From assembly GCA_001414345.1 (NCBI GenBank), contig LLCB01000093.1:123591-187590 (forward strand): 64,000 bases of DNA, written 5' to 3'. The translations under genes were made by a program, and so were the position numbers. This document shows positions 46,138 through 57,100 of the stretch, piece after piece. Each line of letters begins with the position of its first letter. Positions within the stretch are counted from its first letter, which is position 1. Below the pieces are notes generated by a model. It had not been told where the DNA came from. It searched no databases and saw only the letters and a list, made by a program, of their open reading frames with translations. This stretch comes from Hymenoscyphus infarciens (taxonomy: Eukaryota > Ascomycota > Leotiomycetes > Helotiales > Helotiaceae).

Positions 46138-48094
46138 ATGCCACCATATAAAGATGATCAGCTATGGACAATTGTCCCAGGCAGTTACAAGACCCAGGTT
46201 CAGATTAAGCTCCCAGAGAGTCTGGCGCCCGCAGAACATACACTTCAGACGCGTATGTTCCTTGCGCCAGATGGAAAGACCTATGAACCATACAAAGTCA
46301 AGGAGAATGAAGCAGGAGAGCTGGTCGAGTACCCGGAGGATGGCGAGGGTGCTATTCGGCCTTTGATAGGTATGCCTAGTTTATGCGCAAAGATACAATC
46401 TCTAAATTGAAACGATTGAAAGCTAACAACGAATGGCGCAGGTGGAAAGATTGTCAACATGAATGCCTTCCTCGCGTTCCTCGAACATATTCACAACAAG
46501 TTCAACCCCAACCTCACATCTGCGCTTATTATTGTCGCGCAACCCGAATGGAAGGCACCGGAGCTCGAGGAAATCACCCGTTTCGCGTTCGTAACATTGA
46601 AAGTCCCCGCCTTCATGCTCATCGATAGCGCGTTGGCAGCGGCGTGGGGTTACGGACTTACACACGGGGTGGTTATTGATGTGGGGTATCAAAAGATTGA
46701 TATATCGACAATTACAGACAGCATGGTAAATACTCGTGATGCGCTGCCATTATGGGGAGGGGAACATATGACGGAAATCCTCCATTCGTCGTTGAAGGGC
46801 AAACATGAGCCGGAGTTTACAATGGAAATGGCAGAGGAGCTCAAAAGGAGTCATCTTTGTGAAGTACTACTACCAGGCACATCGCTCCCAAGCGCTGATG
46901 ACCCGGGACAGACAGTATCTGGCCCCAGTGTCACTGTTACTGAGCCCGTAGAGGCTGATCCCGTTGACGATGAGCTTGCAAATGCCGAGAAAGAGGATGG
47001 TGTGCTTGATGTTGCTAGTATCGTAGCGAGCGGGAAAACAGCAGAGTTCTTGGCTAAGAAGAAGGAGAAGGAGAATGCGGCGGCCGCGCGCAAAGCTACA
47101 AAAGCAGCCGAGGCTCTAGCTGCTAAGCCTCAAAAACCACTTCCAAACTCGAAACAATTCTGGGCAACTTGGTCTTTCGATGCTCCTAAGTCCAAGGAGG
47201 AGATGGAAAAGGAAAAGGCAGCAGAACTCGCTTCAGCTCCCCAAGAACCGAGCCCTGTCAAGGAAGGTGAACAAATAGTGGAAGGCGTTTCTAGTTTAGC
47301 GGTTGATCCGGCCACTGCTCAGCAAAAGAGCACTCTCAAGAAAGACAGCAAAAAGAAAGCATGGGAGGAAGCCAACCCGGGTCTCAGCCGCCACGATTAC
47401 AAGATTGGTGTTGAGCGCTTTATGATTGTCGACCCTTGGTTTCTTCACCTCATCGCTGATACGGTATACTCTACCGTTCAAGGTGTGGAGCCAGCATCGT
47501 TGAGACAACTAGTGTGGGACAACATGATTATTTGTGGAGGGGGCGCAAAGATCAGAGGTTTCAGGGAAGCCCTTCACCGAGTTCTTCTCAACAAGTATCT
47601 CATTTCCCCAAGCTCCGCCACAATGTTCATGAGCGAGCTCCCATCAAACATCGCCACGCCCAGTGGTACTGGATCCATGACCCCAAGCAGCTCCTTTAAT
47701 CAACCCTCACATCCTACAGTCAACCCATCCAACTCCCTCCTCATTGCTGCTACCACCGCATCAAACGCCGCACTCAATCCAGGTCTGAGCCAAAACGGAA
47801 CGAACGGGGCCAATACTCATTCCTCACACTCTCAAACCCCAACGGCGATCAAGTTTGCCACCACACCAACGTATTTCCCAGAATGGAAAGAGTACTACGA
47901 TGTTGACTTCTTGGGCTCCTGTATAGCGGCAAAGACCATATTTGGGGCACCCGTGGATCAAGTCAAAGGCTACTACGTCACTAGATCTGATTTCAACCGG
48001 GATGGTCCCAAATCTATTCATGATATGTAAGTCTTCCCCCGTTCTCAATCCAATTGCTTCTTGCTAACATTATTCTTGAAGCGGTCTTGTATAA
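46138..48094 (+). CDS. ARP9: Actin-related protein 9 (chromatin-remodelling subunit)
   Basis: Exons 46,138-46,369, 46,442-48,026 and 48,082-48,094; 609 aa. Arp9 is a nuclear actin-like subunit of SWI/SNF and RSC-type remodellers. Seen: the start MPPYKDDQLWTIVPGSYKTQ, then TRMFLAPDGKTYEPYKVKE, an actin-fold GKIVNMNAFLAFLEHI segment, LIDSALAAAWGYG and VVIDVGYQKIDIS; a long charged insert including VLDVASIVASGKTAEFLAKK, characteristic of filamentous-fungal Arp9; then IICGGGAKIRGFREAL and the terminal actin-like block with SCIAAKTIFG. The third exon is only 13 nt and encodes the last residues (completing IHDIGLV). Introns have GTATGC/GCAG and GTAAGT/GAAG borders and keep phase. Arp8 was considered but the insert motif fits Arp9 better. 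Confidence 0.85.
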
Positions 48095-49355
48095 TTACAC
48101 TATAAAAGTTCTTGCGTTGGCGTTTCCGGAGTTTCGAGTTGGGAGAGAGGATGATTCTGTACCATAACCAGGAATACCCAACGGGCTGCAAGCGAGCGAG
48201 CATTAGACCGTCGAAAAAGTGGACGGCCCAGATCTTTGTTTTTTGGTGTGGTCATGATTTGAGTATCATATGAAATGAAAAGTTACACATCACCCCCTTC
48301 CATATGTCGTGCTTTGCGTGTAGAAGTCGGGATTTGATATGGGAGTAGGCAACAATCTTGTTTATTCACATATGAAACCTTGAAAGTGAAAGTGAAAGGA
48401 ATTACATATTTTTAGTACCTATATAGCTGTGCTATTTGTAAACCCTATGCGAACCTGAAAAGTCCGTACTCGATAGACAATGAGAGGGGGGTTCATACTT
48501 GGACTTTGGGATACTACAAGGTCCTTGGATAAACCAGCCCTCTTTTTCCGACCGCGGCAAACGTAATTTTAATTGAAAAATGGCGGACGTTAGAAGCGGC
48601 CAGTTGGTGTCTTTCTTGGGGTCGCGGCTCTCCTCTAGCGTCGTCAAGAAGAGTTCAGATGTAGTAGATACAGTTGAATGCAAAACCAGACAGTCTGCAA
48701 AATAAAGTGTTAGGAACGCCAAGGCTGACCAGACGCTTCTAGGTTGGCAATGAAGCTTCTCCCTCCATTGTTCCTTCCCCTTTGAGGAAGAAAGTAAACA
48801 TCACGTGGAAAGTTATCGTTTTCACCTTCACACCCGACTCTTCAAGGGCTCACCTAGTTCCAAAAACCGTTCTGAACTTCTCTCATTTTGGATTGCCAAT
48901 CTGACTTCACTGTTAAACTGAGTTACTCCCAAGGTCGGATTCACCAACAATCAGGGCAAGAAGGCTTAGCCAAAAGTTTGGAGCACCCCTGTCCCTGGAT
49001 GTTCAAAGGCCCATCCTCTGAACATCATCTCAAGACTTCTCCGACTTCCTTCAACTCCATGCGACAGCAGATATACAGACCATCTCAAGTTGTTCCCAAC
49101 GGAGCCAACTATCACAGTAAGTAGTTCCTCCTTCTCCTACCCGCGCATTGTCCTTTACCCACACCCTGCTTGACGAGAACACTAACAAACCTGGTCTTGT
49201 CTAGGAAAGTTCACTCTCAAGATAGACATCGCCGCTTTTAACGCGTTGGGGGCGCCTTGCAAAAAGCAGAAGTTAAGTTAACTTCGCAACCTTCCTTGTT
49301 CCCTTCCCAAATCCAAGATCCTCCTTCCACCGACACCGATCTCACAACAGCAGTC
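48095..49355. other. Intergenic region, no gene recognised
   Basis: ARP9 3' UTR and the upstream region of the next gene. Minus-strand frame at 48,432-48,722 has no recognisable feature. A GTAAGT-like donor near 49,119 and an acceptor near 49,205 could mark a 5' UTR intron of the following gene. Confidence 0.45.
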
Positions 49356-50633
49356 ATGCGATCCACCCGGAGCAAGACTGGCACGCTGCCAGCCAAGATC
49401 ATTCCATTCGGTGCACCAATTCTCGACGGAGAAGTCGTCGACGCGGCAATTGAAAAGATGGAGGAAGATGGCGACGGTGCGGGCGAGCGAGCAGAGATGG
49501 AGGAGGTCGTCAACACTGGACTGCAAGCAGAGGATGTCATTACTACGTTCAATTCCAAACAACCCATTGAAGATGGCGCATACATCATCCGATCTCTAGG
49601 CAAAGGAAAGTTCGAGCTTGTCAATGTCCAGCAAGTCCGCAGAGAAGTCCTAGGAAGTGTTGAATTCGGTACTATCCTCAAGAGTAACCCAGAGCGATTC
49701 ACTCTCGTCAAGTCCGTCAAAGAGGACCTGGAGCGTATCAAGGGAAATATTATACAGGCTATGGACGGTGCAAGTGAGTATTGTTGCCCCCACGCATGAT
49801 CTGATTGTATTGACTCTCGTGACATAGATAACAACATCTTCCGTTTCCTAAACCTTTCTCTCGAATTGCGATATATGATCTACGACCTGACTGTCAAGTC
49901 ATCACGCGTTCTGAGCTACTTAGCAGATGCCAACACATTGGGATTCTCCTTTAGAGGGGTCAACAAGCAGATTCATGACGAGACTGCGCCCTTCTTCTGG
50001 TCCAACAATTTCATGTTCTCCGAAGAGCCGAGAAATCTGAAGATGGTAGCCACATTCGACGTGGCATATGCCCACATTACAGAGATCACCTTCCCTTGGT
50101 GGGCCATGGCTCGTAAGGATAAAAAAACCGTCGAAGCGATTGCTAAATGTACAAACCTCAAGGTCTTGAATATCGCCGTGACCAAATACGCTATCCATCC
50201 CATCATTCATGATTGCCCCAAATTGGTATGGACGGGTACCCCAGAGGATCTTTTGCTTGATCGAATCCCAAAGTTCAGCAAATCAAAAGTAATTGATGTC
50301 CTCTGCCGTCTCCGTGGACTCACAAAGGTCAATATCAGGAAATGCAAAGGTACCTGTGGCCCACAACCTGGTCAGGTTACCCAAGAGGAGCTCGATGAAT
50401 TGGAGCATTTCCTGAATGAAAAAATGACGCAGCCTGTATCTCGACGGGTAAGTCACCCCCACCTCTTATTCTATTTCGCAGCCTCTCCTAACACACATCA
50501 GGTCTTCACCTCCCGCGCCAAGACAAATGGAAAGCACAAGAGCAAGGCATATCGTGATGTGGACAAGGACGATTCCGGTTCAGACGAGGGCGGTTCCGAT
50601 TACGAGTCAGTTGCTAAGCGTCGTCGTGCTTAG
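49356..50633 (+). CDS. F-box/2EXR-like domain protein
   Basis: Exons 49,356-49,773, 49,828-50,447 and 50,502-50,633; 389 aa. First ATG gives MRSTRSKTG; introns (GTGAGT...ATAG and GTAAGT...CAG) keep phase, the second being 54 nt and without stops. After an acidic N-terminal region, residues about 142-160 (FRFLNLSLELRYMIYDLT) match the opening of the 2EXR/F-box-like domain found in many Pezizomycotina proteins, followed by GVNKQIHDETAPFFWSNNFM, the usual second half with an oxidised-lineage 'NKQI..E....FW..N.F' pattern. The rest has leucine-rich-like strands (NLKVLNIAV, GLTKVNIRK), and the C-terminus is acidic, then ends KRRRA, a possible nuclear signal. Specific role unknown. Confidence 0.8.
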
Positions 50634-51891
50634 ACCAAGCGTCGTGTCTCATGGTATTACCTTGATACACCGAAATAGGGCGAGGACATGGCAATTGATG
50701 GTGATGAATTACCGGAAGTTATGGTGATGGTCATATTACATGGATGATTCTGCTTGCTTCTTTTCTCTTTTTTTTCACATTGGCAACCAGATTTGCTTTT
50801 GCTGCGGTTTCTGTTAGATGGGCTTTGTCTGGAGGGAAACGATGCCACTTCCAGAGAGATTGTTGCAGATGAGCCGAGGGAACAATTACATTGTATAAGA
50901 CCACGTGCAATGTTTCTACATACACTCTTCACTTTACTTGAGTGATGGATCTTTGTATGATAGGCAATAGGGCCATTGCAATATCTTGCACTAGAAACTC
51001 TCATTGACTGCAGACGTGAGGTGACTGTTTGAACAACTCTCAGATGGAAAACTGGCTTAGGGTCAGAAATCATTTTCTTCTCCGTACACTCAAGTATCTA
51101 CGATAGAGAGAGAGGCTCCCTCTTATTCACAAGTTTTTAAGCACTTGCCAAGTTTAATAAAAGTTGTCGGTATTTCTGGACTAGAACCAGTTATTCTATG
51201 CCACTTGGGCATATACACCTACAATAGTTGTTCAAACAAATCTGTCTCTACCTCGGGTCAAACCGTTGGCCACAGACCCGTCTCGCGGTCGACATTAAGA
51301 GCGGCAGTAGATGAATGACCCGTTGTTCTAACTCTCTTGCACACTTGAACTACTTTGGGACTCTATCTGTTCCAAAACATCAGGGCTAGTAGTCTTACCT
51401 TGTTCCAAGAGCCCAAGATAATTTACTTGAATTACCCTAGACAGTTGAAACAATAGGGGCGAGGTAAGCAAGCACGAACCTGAGGTAATGTCCATCGTGA
51501 CCCAGTGCTAGTTAAGTCTGCCGAAAGTCTGCAAGCCGCACATCGCGGAGAGTAAGTCACGATAGAAACGCTTGTATGTGTTTATTTGACTTGCATTGCG
51601 GCGATGTGTTCGTCGCTTACATAGCACGGTTCAACTCACATTTCCAACGCCTTTAAAGGCGAGACTTTCTGAACATATCATAAATGCCAATGATTTACAA
51701 GAATTTATCCGCCAAGAAGGCTGACGAGATGAATGTCACTAGTGGTAAGAACTTTTTTGATTTTGGAATATAACTACAGGCAGGTTTCGCTTAATAAGAT
51801 TTCCAAGTCATCAACCATTCTGCAATTACAACTTCACAATTCAGTCAACTTGCTATCAGCTTTTCGAAACACAACCCCAGCACTTCTCAAC
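50634..51891. other. Intergenic region, no gene recognised
   Basis: About 1.26 kb with no convincing coding sequence. A short ATG-initiated frame at 51,684-51,745 precedes a GTAAGA donor and might be an upstream exon or leader of the next gene; unsupported. Confidence 0.4.
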
Positions 51892-52269
51892 ATGTCATAC
51901 AAGGGCCCCAAAGATCTCAAGCCAAAATTCACCAAATTCGACGACGAAGATGTGATGGTTTGTCTTGGCGAGGCGACATCAAGGAAGGCCTCGCAATCCT
52001 CGAAGGCCAGGCGGGGGAAAAAGGCTGGGACACCTTTCGAGTCATTTCTCAAATCTCGGGGGGGAGGGATGGTGTTCCTGGAGCGAAAAGTGTTGAAACT
52101 GAGTAAGTTACTGCGATCTGTTTGTCTGGAGTTTTGAAATAGGAAGGAGAATCTTTATGCTGAGTTACAAGATAACGATCCCTGGGATCCTGAAAATAAG
52201 GAGAGGGGGTATGTGAGGGAGGGTATACAGCGAAGGCGTCGAAAACGGAAGGATGGGGTTGAGGAATAG
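51892..52269 (+). pseudogene. Small basic-tailed protein gene frameshifted by a 5-bp duplication
   Basis: Two exons, 51,892-52,102 and 52,143-52,269, with a 40-nt intron (GTAAGT...AATAG). The start MSYKGPKDLKPKFTKFDDED reads well to about residue 25, but then the plausible coding frame shifts by two. The break coincides with a direct GGCGA-GGCGA duplication at 51,967-51,976. Counting only one GGCGA copy, the frame continues through GDIKEGLAILEGQAGEKGW..., the intron phase matches exactly, and the second exon (KENLYAELQDNDPWDPE, then an Arg/Lys-rich end) stops at 52,267-52,269, for about 110 aa. As written, the first frame continues into unlikely sequence and stops at 52,137. Could be a true null allele, a sequencing error or an assembly error. 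No known function. Confidence 0.6.
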
Positions 52270-53348
52270 ACGGGAAGAACCTGATGGTGTTCTTGTGAAC
52301 TTTCATGTTCGCTTTTAGATTTCTGGTTTTGTGTAGTAATGTTGTCTCTAGTTCTAAATCTAGAAGTGAATAGAAGCACGCGTGTTTGTTTGATATTAAG
52401 GTTACAGGTGACGTGAGGTGTCAATTTTGGACCTGGAAGGTATACTTCCTCATACGTACACACTTCCTAGAACACCTCAACAATTCGGAGTTATGCTACT
52501 TCAAGAGCTGATCTTTCATACTCCTGGTATGACCTATGGGCATCCTTACTCTGTTAACTTTGCTATTCTAGATTTACCTGTATCGATTTGTTTTTTATGA
52601 GGTTGGACAGAGATTGGTCGGCGCGGCTATGGCCCAAGGATTTACAGGCAGCAGAAGGTTTTACGTAAGTTTGCTTCAACGAAACACCAATGGCTTGCAG
52701 CGTGCCATTTTTGCATAACTCATGAAACTAACTTGAAGATAGCTACTGGGCTTTACATTGGTTTATTCAAACCAGGGTGAACACTTATAATTAAGGTTCG
52801 TGAAGGTTTAGGAGAATGTGAAAATTGCTTTCTTGATTCCCTGAAATCTCCTAGACAGTGTTAAGAGTCGTGCGAAAGTAGTCGCAGAATGGATTGAAAG
52901 GGTGTCGGCGAGTGATGACCAGGCATCTGACCATACTTCTTAGCAATTGGGGCACAGTAATTGCTAGATATTACCACAAAAGGATCGTTTGCTAGTCCTT
53001 TACAAACTTGAAGCTTGTGTGCTCTAAAGCCCTGGTGACCTTAATTGGACTTAAGTGTACACTGAGAAATAACATGGCTTTGGTTTGAGAATAGTCACTT
53101 GTCAGTGGCTACTTCGATCATCTGGGCAAACCTGCTGACGCAGATATGCTATATGCATCATTTGCCCTTCTCATTTTCTCGTTTGTTCAAGGCATCAATA
53201 GAATTGTGGCAAACAATGCATTAGTGTATATAAGGTTGGTGCTCTTGCCCCTCCTTCCACAAATTTGAAAGTTCAGATCAGGTTCGCAAACTTCAATCCC
53301 CCATTCAGTTAGCCCAAATCGGATACCGTTGACAGAATAACCAGCAAT
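52270..53348. other. Intergenic region, no gene recognised
   Basis: About 1.1 kb of ordinary composition with no supported coding sequence; should contain the promoter of the next gene. Confidence 0.5.
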
Positions 53349-54575
53349 ATGGCTTCTCCAAATACGCTTCCTCAACCCCCTCTCGTTCTTCGCCCCGCCT
53401 CAACAGAGTCAGTTGACGCGATGACAGGCACGATGGCGTCTGACACAATCCCCAAGCCGCTGGTCCCCCAAAGTATTGATCCGAACGATGGCAAGCAAGT
53501 TCTTGAAGGGGTTATCATTGACCAAATCACTGATGGCACGGTGAGCGAAGAATTACTTGCTAAATTCCTTCCGGTACAAGTCAATACAAACAATACCTCG
53601 TTCATGGAGCAGGTACTCATGAAAGCCATCCCCATAAAGATTGCTCGCTTATCAAACCTGGCATTGGAGATCAAGATCGAGCATAGGTTGCGCAGCGGAA
53701 AGCACCCTACGAAGGAGGAAAATGTGGGGTTTATGGAAGCTATCCATTTGCCAAAACTCCTGGACCTCATAAATGCCGTTCAGCTCCACGAAAAGGATCA
53801 CCCCATTCACCACATCTCATTGCAGTTCAAGAATGCCGAGCGGTACGACAAATCCAATCCAATCGCCACTCGTGCTCTAGTCAATGGAGTCAAAGGTCTC
53901 CGGGATGTGAGAGCAGAAAACCTTAAATATCCATCGATGTCACCCAAGTTCGATATCACTGTTACTGAGTTGAGTAGCTCAGATGAGCGCAATGTGCGAG
54001 ATTCCATAATCCATGAAGATTTCAGCAAAGACCTGGGTGAAGCCCGAGCGGAGGAATGGAAGAAAACTGCGCTCACGTTGATGGGAGAAGGGCGCTACAA
54101 CGAGGCTCTTAGTTGTTTTGCGACTGCTGCTTATGTCTTTGGGATCCAAGACGGCCGAGATCCGCAACCCTTGTTGTTCGAAGTATATAAGGCATCTGAC
54201 GAAATTTATTCGAATCTTGGCCTGTTAAGCCTGCGTCTTGGAACACTCGAATTGGCATTGATGGAAGCACGAGCCTTGGGTTACACCACAACTTGGACCG
54301 TTGAGTATATTCGGCTATGGAGGAACAAAAAGGACATTATCATGAGTTCTGGAATTGAAGACGACCGCAAAATCCTCCTATTGGAGCTTGCAGCTGAAGT
54401 TAAAGAGTCCCCAGAAATTCCGGAGCTTAAAGAGATGAAAGTAGAAATCGAGGGAAAAGTTCACGATTGGAAGCACAAAGGATTCTCGCGTGGGGACAAG
54501 TTGATGCAAGCACCCGGGGATTCTCCAATTGTTATTCCAGATGACGAGGATGATGAGAGGGCAGGTACACAATAG
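53349..54575 (+). CDS. Hypothetical protein with TPR-like helices and SUMO-interaction-like tail
   Basis: Single exon, 408 aa, ATG at 53,349 (MASPNTLPQPP). No family recognised for the N-terminal half, which is mixed alpha/beta in appearance. Residues about 235-262 (EEWKKTALTLMGEGRYNEAL...) and about 278-305 (SDEIYSNLGLLSLRLGTLEL...) have the W/L/G/Y/A/A spacing of tetratricopeptide repeats, suggesting a protein-binding superhelix. Near the end, IVIPDDEDDE (about 394-403) matches the hydrophobic-core plus acidic pattern of a SUMO-interaction motif. No signal peptide or membrane segment. Intact and intronless. Role unknown. Confidence 0.75.
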   Translation: MASPNTLPQPPLVLRPASTESVDAMTGTMASDTIPKPLVPQSIDPNDGKQVLEGVIIDQITDGTVSEELLAKFLPVQVNTNNTSFMEQVLMKAIPIKIARLSNLALEIKIEHRLRSGKHPTKEENVGFMEAIHLPKLLDLINAVQLHEKDHPIHHISLQFKNAERYDKSNPIATRALVNGVKGLRDVRAENLKYPSMSPKFDITVTELSSSDERNVRDSIIHEDFSKDLGEARAEEWKKTALTLMGEGRYNEALSCFATAAYVFGIQDGRDPQPLLFEVYKASDEIYSNLGLLSLRLGTLELALMEARALGYTTTWTVEYIRLWRNKKDIIMSSGIEDDRKILLLELAAEVKESPEIPELKEMKVEIEGKVHDWKHKGFSRGDKLMQAPGDSPIVIPDDEDDERAGTQ

Positions 54576-55604
54576 GCAAGAAGTCTAGTTGCAGAACGTT
54601 AGAGGCGAAATTTGGGGAAGGAGAGAACAGGATGGAAGAGACGGTGTGTATTATTAGCAAGGTGTCAGAATTTGATAAAGTGTCCCATTGCCTCGCTTCC
54701 GTCTAGATTAGGCATGTTTAACAATAAAAGAAAGGTGAGCATTGCTCTAGGGCATCCATCTACTAACAATTGTATGACACCTTTTAGAACAATCCAAAAA
54801 AAATTGTCGGAAAGGGTTTGTGAGAATCAGAAACTTGACTTCTGAATTCTCCTTGACCTTCTCCGTTAATCGTCATGATTGTCTGAGAGATATTAGGAAA
54901 GAAGGGGGCCTGAGCGCAATGACGATTATGGGAGTGCTGTCTAGTACGACGGGGTCTTATTCTGCTTCCTTCCATGCTAGACATGTCAACCAAAATGATT
55001 GATTCAAGTGTATAGTATTGGGCCAGAAACATTCATGTAGGCTTCAATGGGGTTTGCCCTCGATTGTGCTACAAAAGCATTTTCTAAACCCACATCCAAG
55101 CAACCATTCCATAGTAGACGTGTTGGATACAGAAAAGACATGAATAACGGATGGCAAACTCCATTGCCGAGTATCGAATGAAAAAGCAACAACATTCACG
55201 AAAGAGGGACTAGAGCTACCAGTCTACCAATGACTTGAGGGAACAATATTTACCACATCAAGCCAATAGAAGCAAGTCAAATGACAGTTGCCCGACCAGA
55301 AATTGTTGTCGTCTTCTTAAGCTTCTTGTAAAGGGGGCGGAAATGGTACAGGGATAGCTCGGTGTAGAGTGAGGTGTGGCTCAGTCACTGCGCCACCATC
55401 ACCGCGTCATATCTGAATCAAGTTCCCAAACATATAATGCTCTGTTGATACAAAGAACGACAACATCTTTACAATCTTGGTCAAAGGCTGGACTTGACAT
55501 ACCGAAATCTTTATCTACGACTCTGTTTTAATCGAATAACACCAAGAGAACATACCCCTTCAACTGGCGCCGAATCGAATCTCAAACAAAGGACATTCCT
55601 CACG
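54576..55604. other. Intergenic region, no gene recognised
   Basis: About 1.0 kb with no supported coding sequence. An open frame reaches upstream to 55,494 in the frame of the next gene, but its only ATG near a family-like start is at 55,605. Confidence 0.5.
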
Positions 55605-57100
55605 ATGCTAGAATACTTCTCTCACAAGAAGCTCAAAAAGAACCAAGAAGACAAGAAAGCCCCCGAGGGCGAAACGAAGAAAAAGGAAACGAAAGTCCAA
55701 ACTCCACCACCAATCCTCAACGAAGAAGACGAGGCTTTCCTCGAGCGGATTGCGGCCCTCTCTGAAGGTCCCCCGCCACCTCTTCCCACTCGCCCTACCT
55801 TTGGGGAGGAAGCAGGAGACCACACGAATAATGCAAGCCAGGTGGTAGTTCATGACGGCAGAGAGAACTTGCACAAGCCCGAGGGCAAAGGAAAGGGCAA
55901 GGAGACTGAGGCGGATGGAAAGAAGGAGAATAAGTTCACAGGTTTTATTGGGAGGACGTTTTCGAAGAGGGTATGTTTTTCGCGAAGCGTCTACGTGTAA
56001 TAATTCAGACGAGGAATGATATACTAACTTATTCATCACAGGCAAAACCAGACCTCAAACCCAAATCGAACGTTTCGAAGCCAGAAGCGCATCGCGAAGA
56101 AGATGACCTAACGACCATTCTCGACGATCTCGATCTCTCCGCGACCAACAATCGGGCCTTCTCCCTCTCTGCCGAATCACAAGAACTCGTCGCAAAGTTT
56201 ACAGTCGTTCTCAAGGACCTTATCAATGGTGTTCCGACCGCCTACGACGATTTGATTGATTTGCTCGATGACAGCTCAGGCACACTCTCGAAAGGCTATG
56301 AGAAGCTCCCTTCGTCCTTGCAGAAGATGGTCACGACTTTACCTGACAAATTGACCAAATATATTGCCCCGGAGCTATTAGCAGCAGCAGCAGAGGCGCA
56401 AGGAGCTGGTGCGAGCGGTGCTGCAGGAGCCGGAGCAGCAGGTCTCAAGAGTTTCTTCACACCAAGTACACTTAAGAATCTTGTAACAAAACCCGGAGCT
56501 GTGATGGGTGCTTTCAAGGCTATTATGAATGCCCTGAAATTGAGATGGCCGGCATTTATGGGCACGAATGTGCTATTGAGTCTGGGTCTATTCAGTATGT
56601 ACCACCCTTCCCTTTCTTTCTATACTTGATTTAACTTACAAACAGTCCTCATGTTCTTCTTCTGGTATTGCCACAAGCGGGGACGAGAAGTCCGTCTTGA
56701 GAAAGAAAGTAGAGTCGACTCAAATGGTCGTATTATCGAGATCGTGGACCCAGCCCTACCAGCACCAAGTGGTAGCTCCACCCCACGTCGCCGTAGCTCT
56801 CGCTCGGGAGACGACAGAAGCCGAAGCCGGGATTCGGAAGACGAAGCAGCACTAGCTCGTCGAAGAGCAAGACGTGCAGAGTACGAACGCCAAAAGAAAG
56901 AGAAACGTCGTGCTGAAGAACGCAGTGATCGGGGGGAGTCAAGCAGGCATCATCACAGCAATAGTCGGCCAAGTAGTTCCCGCCAGGGAAGTTCCCGTCT
57001 TAAGGCCGAGGATCGTGACCGGGATGGTCGACGATCAAGGAGTTCTCGAGAGTCGAGGGAATCGAAGGATTCGCGAGATGGCCGGGAAAAGAAAAGATGA
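55605..57100 (+). CDS. Conserved fungal single-pass membrane protein ('ring-like' domain type)
   Basis: Exons 55,605-55,970, 56,042-56,594 and 56,646-57,100; 457 aa. ATG at 55,605 gives MLEYFSHKKLKKNQEDKK; introns GTATGT/ACAG and GTATGT/ACAG keep phase. Seen: a charged Lys/Glu-rich N-terminus; LNEEDEAFLERIAAL and a Pro-rich PPPPLPTRP segment; a helical middle domain (residues about 150-290) with an Ala/Gly-rich linker; one hydrophobic segment at about 295-318 (FMGTNVLLSLGLFILMFFFW) followed by basic HKRGRE, so a single transmembrane helix; and a long Arg/Ser/Asp-rich, probably disordered C-terminus. I recall similar fungal proteins labelled 'ring-like domain', but no Cys/His RING pattern is visible here. 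Function unknown. Confidence 0.75.
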
